From Hyphomicrobiales bacterium (GTDB lineage: Bacteria; Pseudomonadota; Alphaproteobacteria; Rhizobiales; Xanthobacteraceae), in NCBI GenBank assembly GCA_003133345.1, contig PKXB01000061.1, positions 11,069 to 40,442 on the forward strand: DNA of 29,374 bases, in the 5' to 3' direction. A program made the position numbers and the translations under genes. Shown here one piece after another: positions 24,468 through 29,374 of this stretch (the stretch's first letter is position 1; every line of letters starts with the position of its first letter). The notes under the pieces are model-generated. The model ran no database searches, was not told the origin of the DNA, and saw only the letters and a list, made by a program, of their open reading frames with translations.

Positions 24468-25889
24468 ATGATCGAGAACGGGACACCTATCAGGGCATGG
24501 CGCATGGCGCCAGCGGGGCGCGCACTCGCGTTTGCCACGGCGGTTGCGGTTGCGGCCGCCGGCGGCGGCCCGGCGCTCGAGCAAGCGCGCGCGCAGGATT
24601 TGCCGCGCGGCATGCCGATCATCCGCGACACCGAGATCGAGCAGTTGTTGCGCGACTACGCGGCGCCGATCCTACGCACGGCCGGCCTTTCCCAGCAGGG
24701 CGTCAAGGTGGTGGTGCTCAACGACCGCGCCTTCAACGCTTTCGTCATGGACGGCCGCCACATCTTCATCAATGCCGGCGCGCTGTTCGACGCCAAGACG
24801 CCGAACGAGATCATCGGCGTGTTCGCGCACGAGACCGGCCACCTTGCCGGCGGCCACTTGCAGCGCCTGCGCGAGCAGCTCGCCACGGCGCAGACCGCGT
24901 CGATCATCGCCCTGCTGGCCGGCGTCGGCGCCATGGTCGCCACCGCGCGCTCGGGCAGCGGCAACGTCGGCGCCGCGGCGATCATGGCGCCGCAGTCGGC
25001 GATCCAGCGCTCGCTGCTTGCGTATGTGCGCACCCAGGAAGATCAGGCCGACCATGCCGGCGTGAAATTCCTCAACGCCACCGGCCAGTCGGCCCGCGGC
25101 ATGCTCGAACTGTTCAAGCGCCTGGGTAACGAGGCGCTGTTCAATTCGCGCTATATCGATCCCTATCTGCAGTCCCACCCGCTGCCGCCCGAACGCGTCG
25201 CCGCGCTCGAAGTGCTGGCCAAGGCGAGCCCCTATTTCGACCGCAAGGATCCGCCGGAATTGCAGCTACGCCACGACATGATGCGCGCCAAATTGGCCGG
25301 CTTCCTGGATCGGCCCGATTCAATCGCGCGCCGCTATCCGCTCGGCGATCACAGCCTGCCCGCGCGCTATGCCCGCGCGATCTCGACCTATCGTCACGGC
25401 GATGGACGCGACGCGGTCGCGCAGATCGACGGCTTGATCCAGGCGCAGCCGAACAATCCATATTTTTATGAGCTCAAGGGCCAGGCGCTGTTGGAAGGCG
25501 GCCATCCGGCCGAGGCGATTGCGCCGTTGCGTCAAGCGGTGGCGCTCGCGCATGGCGCCCCGCTGATGGATATCATGCTCGGCCAGGCGCTGATCGCCAC
25601 CGGCAATCCCAAGAACGCCGCGGAAGCCGTCTCGCTTCTGAACGCGGCGCTCAGCCGCGAACCTGAATCGACCGACGCCTATGCCCAGCTCGCCATGGCC
25701 TATGGCCGCAAGGGCGATCTCGCTCAGGCCGACCTCGCCGCCGCACAGGCTGCGTTCATGCGCGGCGACGTCAAGACGGCGCGTCAGCTCGCGACCCGCG
25801 CCAAGACCCGCCTGCCCATAGGCTCGCCCGCCTGGGTGCGCGCCGACGATATCGTCAACGTCAAGCCGGCCAACGCCGCAAATAAATGA
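24468..25889 (+). CDS. Periplasmic M48 family metalloprotease with TPR region (BepA-like)
   Basis: 473 aa. After a signal peptide (about 13-43, ARAQD cleavage region) comes an M48 peptidase domain with the zinc motif HETGH (121-125) and the third ligand Glu in EDQAD (E191). A hydrophobic helical pair (about 140-175) follows the active site, as in BepA. The C-terminal half (about 290-470) has TPR-like repeats (PYFYELKGQALLEGG, STDAYAQLAMAYGRKG). BepA-type proteins degrade or help assemble outer-membrane beta-barrel proteins such as LptD. An internal ATG at 24504 (MAPAGRAL) would give a more standard signal peptide and is a fair alternative start. The gene is followed at once by a DsbA-family thioredoxin, a pairing that suggests shared envelope protein quality control. 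Confidence 0.92.
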   Translation: MIENGTPIRAWRMAPAGRALAFATAVAVAAAGGGPALEQARAQDLPRGMPIIRDTEIEQLLRDYAAPILRTAGLSQQGVKVVVLNDRAFNAFVMDGRHIFINAGALFDAKTPNEIIGVFAHETGHLAGGHLQRLREQLATAQTASIIALLAGVGAMVATARSGSGNVGAAAIMAPQSAIQRSLLAYVRTQEDQADHAGVKFLNATGQSARGMLELFKRLGNEALFNSRYIDPYLQSHPLPPERVAALEVLAKASPYFDRKDPPELQLRHDMMRAKLAGFLDRPDSIARRYPLGDHSLPARYARAISTYRHGDGRDAVAQIDGLIQAQPNNPYFYELKGQALLEGGHPAEAIAPLRQAVALAHGAPLMDIMLGQALIATGNPKNAAEAVSLLNAALSREPESTDAYAQLAMAYGRKGDLAQADLAAAQAAFMRGDVKTARQLATRAKTRLPIGSPAWVRADDIVNVKPANAANK

Positions 25890-25909
25890 CCACAGCAAGG
25901 ACAAAACCG

Positions 25910-26680
25910 ATGAAATCGAGCCCGCGCACTATCGCCGCCGTTTGTGCTGCGTTGCTGGCCACCGCCGCACCGCAAGCCGTGCGGGCGCAGGATTTCTCAG
26001 CCGTCCAGCATGGCGAGATCGAGCGCGTCGTGCACGATTATCTGCTCGCGCATCCAGAAGTGCTGCAGGAGGCGATGTCCGAGCTGGAGAAGCGCCAGAC
26101 CGCGGCGGAATCCGAGAAGCATAAGGTCGCGGTCAAGGAACATGCTCAGAAGTTGTTTTCCTCGCCCAACCAGGTCACGCTTGGCAATCCGAACGGCAAC
26201 GTCACCTTCGTGGAGTTCTTCGATTACAATTGCGGCTACTGCAAGCGCGCCATGGACGACATGCTCACGCTCTTGAAGGACGATCCCAAGCTTAAGGTCG
26301 TGCTCAAGGAATTCCCGGTGCTCGGGCCGGGCTCGGTGGAAGCAGCACAAGTCGCCAGCGCCGTGCGCATGCAGGACAAGACCGGCAAGAAATATCTGGA
26401 GTTCCACACCAAGTTGCTCGGCGGCCGCGGTCAAGCCGACCGCGCGCGCGCGCTCGCGGTGGCCAAGGAAGTCGGCATGGACATGGGCCGGTTGGAAAAG
26501 GACATGGCCAGCCCCGAGGTGAAGGCCGCGTTGCAGGAGGATTTCAAGCTCGCCGAAGCGCTCGGCCTCAACGGCACGCCGAGCTACGTGATAGGCTCCG
26601 ACGTGGTGGTGGGCGCCATCGGCCTTCCCGGGTTGCAAGAAAAGATCAACACCGCACGCTGCGGCAAGCCGACCTGCTGA
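25910..26680 (+). CDS. DsbA-family periplasmic thiol oxidoreductase/isomerase (ScsC/Com1-like)
   Basis: 256 aa. The ATG at 25910 is preferred: AAGGA (25897-25901) lies 8 bases before it, whereas an ATG at 25886 overlaps the M48 stop (ATGA) and lacks a site. Signal peptide (about 1-27, AVRAQD), then a charged helical stretch (about 30-85) like the oligomerising N-terminus of ScsC/Com1 proteins, then a DsbA-type thioredoxin fold with the redox pair C108-GY-C111 and a cis-Pro in GTPSYVIG. It makes or shuffles disulfides in exported proteins. Two further Cys at the C-terminus (CGKPTC) are unusual. No DsbB or DsbD partner is visible in the window. Confidence 0.92.
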   Translation: MKSSPRTIAAVCAALLATAAPQAVRAQDFSAVQHGEIERVVHDYLLAHPEVLQEAMSELEKRQTAAESEKHKVAVKEHAQKLFSSPNQVTLGNPNGNVTFVEFFDYNCGYCKRAMDDMLTLLKDDPKLKVVLKEFPVLGPGSVEAAQVASAVRMQDKTGKKYLEFHTKLLGGRGQADRARALAVAKEVGMDMGRLEKDMASPEVKAALQEDFKLAEALGLNGTPSYVIGSDVVVGAIGLPGLQEKINTARCGKPTC

Positions 26681-26813
26681 CGGCGCTGCGGCGCTGCGGT
26701 GCCGCTCATCATCTCTAGCTAACAGTCGGCCGCCGGCGATTTTATTCTTCGGCAGCCGTTTTTGCACTGCGAAATTTTGGAACTCGGTTCCACCCGGGCG
26801 GGTTATAGCGCGC

Positions 26814-27944
26814 ATGTATACCGTCGGCATGGAGGAAGAATATTTCGTGTTCGACGCCAAGACGCGCCGGGCGGTGCGCCGCCTCGACAAGAAATTCCTC
26901 AGCCTCACCCGCAAAAAACTCGGCGACCGCGTGATGACCGAGATGCTGCAATCGCAGATCGAGGTGGCGACGCCGCCCTGCGCCACTATGAAGGAGGCGC
27001 GCGACCATCTCGTGCACTATCGCCGCACGCTCGGGCAAGCCGCGGCCGAGCACAAGCTCGGCCTCGCCGCCATGGGCACCTTCCCGCTCGCATTCTGGCC
27101 CGAGCAGATCGTCACGCCGAAGGCGCGCTACGGCGCGATCATGGACGACCTGCAGATGATCGGCTACCGCAACATGTTGTGCGGCATGCATGTGCACGTG
27201 GAGGTGCCGGACCTCGACACCCGCATCAATCTGATCATGCGGCTGACGCCCTATCTGCCGCTGCTGCTCGCGCTTTCGACCTCCTCGCCGTTCTGGCAGG
27301 GCCACCTCACCGGCCTGTGCGGCTATCGCCTGGCCGCTTACGATGAGCTGCCGCGCACCGGCCTGCCCGAACTGTTCAGGACCAAAGAAGACTACGATCA
27401 ATTCGTCGCCGCCCTCACCTGGGCGAAGATCATCCCGGACGCCAGTTACATCTGGTGGGCGTTGCGGCCGTCGCTGGGAAACCCGACCGTCGAATTGCGC
27501 ATCGCCGACAGTTGCACGCGGCTCGACGATGCCGTCGCAATTGCTGCGCTGTTCCGCTGCCTGGTGCGCGCGCTCGACCGCGACCGCGCGTTCAATGCCG
27601 GCTTCGACCGCGTCGGGCGCGCCATCACGCAAGAGAACAAATGGCACGCCCAGCGCTACGGCATTGCCGCCACCTTCGTCGATCCGTTTTCGCGCTCGCC
27701 GCTCACGCTCAAGCAATGGCTCGATCAGGTGTTCGATTTCATCGCCGAGGACATCGACGCGCTCGGCTGCGCGGCGGCTATCAGGCGCCTGCACCGGATC
27801 ACCGTCGACGGCACCAGCGCCGACCGCCAGATCGACCTGTTTACGAAAGCCAAAGCCGCCGGCCGCAGACGGTTAACGGCGATCAAGGACGTGATCGACT
27901 GGGCGGCGCGCGAAACCCAGGCGTTCGGCGGCAAAAACCCGTAA
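26814..27944 (+). CDS. Carboxylate-amine ligase, YbdK / GCS2 family
   Basis: 376 aa of the glutamate-cysteine ligase type 2 family. Motifs: GMEEEYFVFD at the start (metal/ATP-binding Glu residues), LQSQIEVATPPC (second Glu strand), CGMHVHVEV (conserved GxHVHV), and ALRPSLGNPTVELRIAD towards the end. YbdK has weak glutamate-cysteine ligase activity and its natural substrates are unknown; some relatives join amino acids to other carboxylates. No clear Shine-Dalgarno sequence precedes the ATG at 26814. It lies between the DsbA-family gene (133-base gap) and aroQ (105-base gap). Confidence 0.9.
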   Translation: MYTVGMEEEYFVFDAKTRRAVRRLDKKFLSLTRKKLGDRVMTEMLQSQIEVATPPCATMKEARDHLVHYRRTLGQAAAEHKLGLAAMGTFPLAFWPEQIVTPKARYGAIMDDLQMIGYRNMLCGMHVHVEVPDLDTRINLIMRLTPYLPLLLALSTSSPFWQGHLTGLCGYRLAAYDELPRTGLPELFRTKEDYDQFVAALTWAKIIPDASYIWWALRPSLGNPTVELRIADSCTRLDDAVAIAALFRCLVRALDRDRAFNAGFDRVGRAITQENKWHAQRYGIAATFVDPFSRSPLTLKQWLDQVFDFIAEDIDALGCAAAIRRLHRITVDGTSADRQIDLFTKAKAAGRRRLTAIKDVIDWAARETQAFGGKNP

Positions 27945-27955
27945 AGGCGCAAGCC

Positions 27956-27982
27956 GTCCGGGCTTCCCCTTCCCGCCCGGGC
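27956..27982 (+). terminator. GC-rich hairpin after the YbdK-type gene
   Basis: A 6-bp stem CCGGGC/GCCCGG (27958-27963 with 27975-27980), extendable to 8 bp with one G-U pair, encloses an 11-base pyrimidine loop directly after the stop codon. No U-run follows, so termination is only a possibility. Confidence 0.3.
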
Positions 27983-28049
27983 CACCTATAAAGTGTCGAA
28001 GTTTCACGCCCATCGACCGCGAAAACGTAGCGTCAGCCGCCGGGAACCG

Positions 28050-28505
28050 ATGCCCAAGACCCTCTACGTCCTCAACGGACCGAACATGAACCTGCTCGGC
28101 ACCCGCGAGCCGGAAAAATACGGCCGCGCCACGCTGGCCGACGCCGAGAAGCTGTGCCGCTTAACCGGCAAGCGTTTCGGCCTCGACATCGTGTTCCGGC
28201 AGTCGAATGTGGAGGGCGAACTGGTAAACTGGATCCAGGAAGCGCAAGCCAAGAAAGCCGCCGGCCTGGTGATCAATCCGGCCGGCTACACCACCACCTC
28301 GATCGCCATTCTCGACGCGCTGCTGGCGCTGAAAATGCCGATCGTAGAAATCCACGTCACCAATATCCACGCGCGCGAAAAATTCCGGCAGAATTCCTAC
28401 GTCTCCAAGGCGGCCAAGGCAGTGATCTGCGGTTTCGGCGTCGACGGCTATGCGCTGGCCATCACCGGATTGGCCGGCATGGTCGGCATAAAAGCAAAAA
28501 AGTGA
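28050..28505 (+). CDS. aroQ: 3-dehydroquinate dehydratase, type II
   Basis: 151 aa, usual length. It converts 3-dehydroquinate to 3-dehydroshikimate in the shikimate pathway through a dodecameric cytosolic enzyme. Family motifs: [19 protein letters not shown] (with the catalytic Tyr and flexible-loop Arg), [23 protein letters not shown] (substrate-binding Asn and Ser/Thr), [11 protein letters not shown] with the catalytic His, and FRQNSYVS. The ATG at 28050 has a GGGAA site 5' to it; the frame upstream has no family features. It is followed 13 bases later by accB, the common alphaproteobacterial aroQ-accB order. Confidence 0.95.
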   Translation: MPKTLYVLNGPNMNLLGTREPEKYGRATLADAEKLCRLTGKRFGLDIVFRQSNVEGELVNWIQEAQAKKAAGLVINPAGYTTTSIAILDALLALKMPIVEIHVTNIHAREKFRQNSYVSKAAKAVICGFGVDGYALAITGLAGMVGIKAKK

Positions 28506-28518
28506 AGCGGAAAGCTCG

Positions 28519-28763
28519 ATGGCAAAATCGCCGAAAGCCCCAATCGTCGACCGCGATTTGATCCGCGAGCTGACCAAGCTCCTGGACGAAACGGGTTTAA
28601 CCGAAATCGAGATCGAGCAGGACGGCCAGCGCGTGCGCGTCGCGCGCAGTGGCGTTGCCCAGGCCGCGCCGGCACCGCGCACCGCCGAACGGATGTCCTC
28701 GAACCAATTCGACGACGGACAGACGCCACCGCGCGAATCACGCCCGCTCGGACGGCGATCTAG
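28519..28763 (+). pseudogene. accB: accB (biotin carboxyl carrier protein), truncated by an IS element
   Basis: The first ~50 residues match the N-terminus of alphaproteobacterial AccB: MAKSPKAPIVDRDLIRELTK, then LLDETGLTEIEIEQDGQRVRVAR. AccB carries the biotin of acetyl-CoA carboxylase, the first step of fatty acid synthesis. The Ala/Pro linker starts (VAQAAPAPR) but from about 28680 the sequence becomes polar and Arg-rich, unlike a normal linker, and the biotinyl domain with its EAMKM motif is absent. An IS5-type element begins at about 28764. The frame stays open antisense through the IS to the end of the window, but that part is not AccB. AccB is usually essential, so an intact copy should exist elsewhere, or the junction is an assembly artefact. 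Confidence 0.8.
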
Positions 28764-29374
28764 CAGGGTGCTGAAAATGGCGAGCGCGGCGCGTGCACGT
28801 AAGGATTCGGCCGGCGCATGTGGGCTTGGATTGACAATTTCGTTGGAATCGGACCGGATTTCAATGTGCCGACGAGGGCCTCGCTGGCTGCTTCGCTCAC
28901 GTTGCCATCTCCAAGGTCAGATTTCTTATGCGAACCAGATTGAATGCCGCAAGCCCGAACGTGAACATCCAGCCGACCCGATCTCGACCGCGGTGTCGCG
29001 TCTTGCGCATGAAGCCGACCGTCTTGAGCCATCCGAAGATCTCCTCGACCCGTTTTCTCTTTCGTTGGCTGATCGCGTATCCGTCATGCCTGGCAGTCCG
29101 TTGATCGATCGCGCTTCGACGGTTTGTCTCGTTCATCGCAACGTGCGGAGTAACGTTCCGTTCTCGCAATCGATCGATGAACTCTCGCGCATCGTAACCT
29201 TTGTCGGCGCCAAGGGTAATGCGTTGGTTTCCGGCGATTGCTTCGACCATATCGACAGCTGCGTCGCGTTCCGCGGTTCCCGTTGCGAGAGTCAACCGAG
29301 CGTCGGCAACAAGTCCGTTGCGATTTTCCATCAGGGCGTGTCCCATGTACGCCAATCGCGCTTCATGCGTCGAA
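28764..29374. mobile_element. IS5-family insertion sequence, partial
   Basis: The left boundary is placed after CTAG (28760-28763), which fits the YTAR target of IS5-group elements, and the element would begin CAGGGTGCTGAAAA, an end type seen in IS elements. The transposase gene on the minus strand starts 133 bases inside and runs off the right edge. The other inverted repeat and target copy are not in the window, so the boundary is a proposal. Confidence 0.7.
28897..29374 (-). CDS. IS5-family DDE transposase, 5' partial
   Basis: About 159 C-terminal residues are visible; the frame is open to the right edge. It reads STHEARLAYMGHALMENRNG near the start of the visible part, then the second catalytic Asp in LGADKGYDAREF, and the YREK-type region with R-KRV-E and six residues later K (KRVEEIFGWLK), followed by TVGFMRKTRHRGRDRVGWMF. 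These are typical of IS5-group transposases, which cut and paste the element. A TTG at 29355 is internal, not the start. The catalytic Glu is present, so the enzyme may be active if the 5' part is intact. Confidence 0.92.
   Translation of the reverse strand, partial: STHEARLAYMGHALMENRNGLVADARLTLATGTAERDAAVDMVEAIAGNQRITLGADKGYDAREFIDRLRERNVTPHVAMNETNRRSAIDQRTARHDGYAISQRKRKRVEEIFGWLKTVGFMRKTRHRGRDRVGWMFTFGLAAFNLVRIRNLTLEMAT

Noticed and set aside
25886..25909. DsbA-family gene starting at the ATGA overlap with the M48 protease gene
   Set aside because: A good SD precedes the ATG at 25910, where the signal peptide begins; the overlap start has none.
26681..26712. Tandem GGCGCTGC-type units and a small GCGGC/GCCGC stem after the DsbA-family gene
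   Set aside because: Only two to three imperfect copies and no U-run; not distinguishable from chance in this GC-rich DNA.
28764..29374. accB frame continuing as a long fusion protein through the IS
   Set aside because: The frame is open only because it is antisense to the transposase gene; no AccB features occur after about 28680.
1..29374. CRISPR arrays, tRNA or rRNA genes, prophage, toxin-antitoxin or defence genes
   Set aside because: No repeat-spacer pattern, RNA-gene motif or related protein family was recognised anywhere in the window.

Overview
The window reads as chromosomal DNA of a high-GC alphaproteobacterium, most likely Hyphomicrobiales/Rhizobiales (Bradyrhizobium, Xanthobacteraceae or Rhodoplanes-like). 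Support comes from the alphaproteobacterial form of RNase E (large acidic insertion in the S1 domain), the amiC-mrcA-prfB block next to rne, an M48 protease/DsbA/aroQ/accB block, an intracellular PHA depolymerase, and a dispersed Rhizobiales-type palindromic element. Genus is not resolved. No rRNA, tRNA, CRISPR or phage genes were found.

Layout. 1-2922 (+): 3' part of an M23 LytM-type peptidase, then a 720-aa O-carbamoyltransferase of the NodU/CmcH/TobZ family. 2926-8001 (-): amiC (cell-wall amidase), mrcA (PBP1A) and prfB (RF2 with a programmed +1 frameshift). 8002-8597: long leader before rne. 8598-14936 (+): rne, a RIME-like palindrome, a class II aldolase/SDR fusion, a PsiF-repeat protein and an LsrF-type aldolase. 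14937-18738 (+): a secreted TPR protein, small unknown proteins, an MgtC/DUF4010 membrane protein split in two frames, a secreted unknown protein and a small RDD-like membrane protein. 18777-19992 (-): phaZ with a frameshift. 20189-24305: glutathione S-transferase (+), chrA-type transporter (-), a PEP-mutase/isocitrate-lyase family enzyme (-) and a class I aminotransferase (-). 24468-28763 (+): M48 protease, DsbA-family thioredoxin, YbdK-type ligase, aroQ, and accB cut short by an IS5-family element that runs off the right end.

Most genes are housekeeping: peptidoglycan synthesis and turnover, translation termination, RNA decay, envelope protein quality control, shikimate pathway, fatty acid synthesis. 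I did not find a convincing new multi-gene system. The most informative signals are structural. Between chrA and the PEP-mutase-like gene lie two short tails, one copying the aminotransferase 3' end and one copying the glutathione S-transferase 3' end. They look like the scar of a tandem duplication or locus merger followed by deletion. In addition, accB, normally essential, is interrupted before its biotin domain. Two further single-base-type frame breaks (phaZ and MgtC/DUF4010) may be real decay or sequencing/assembly errors.
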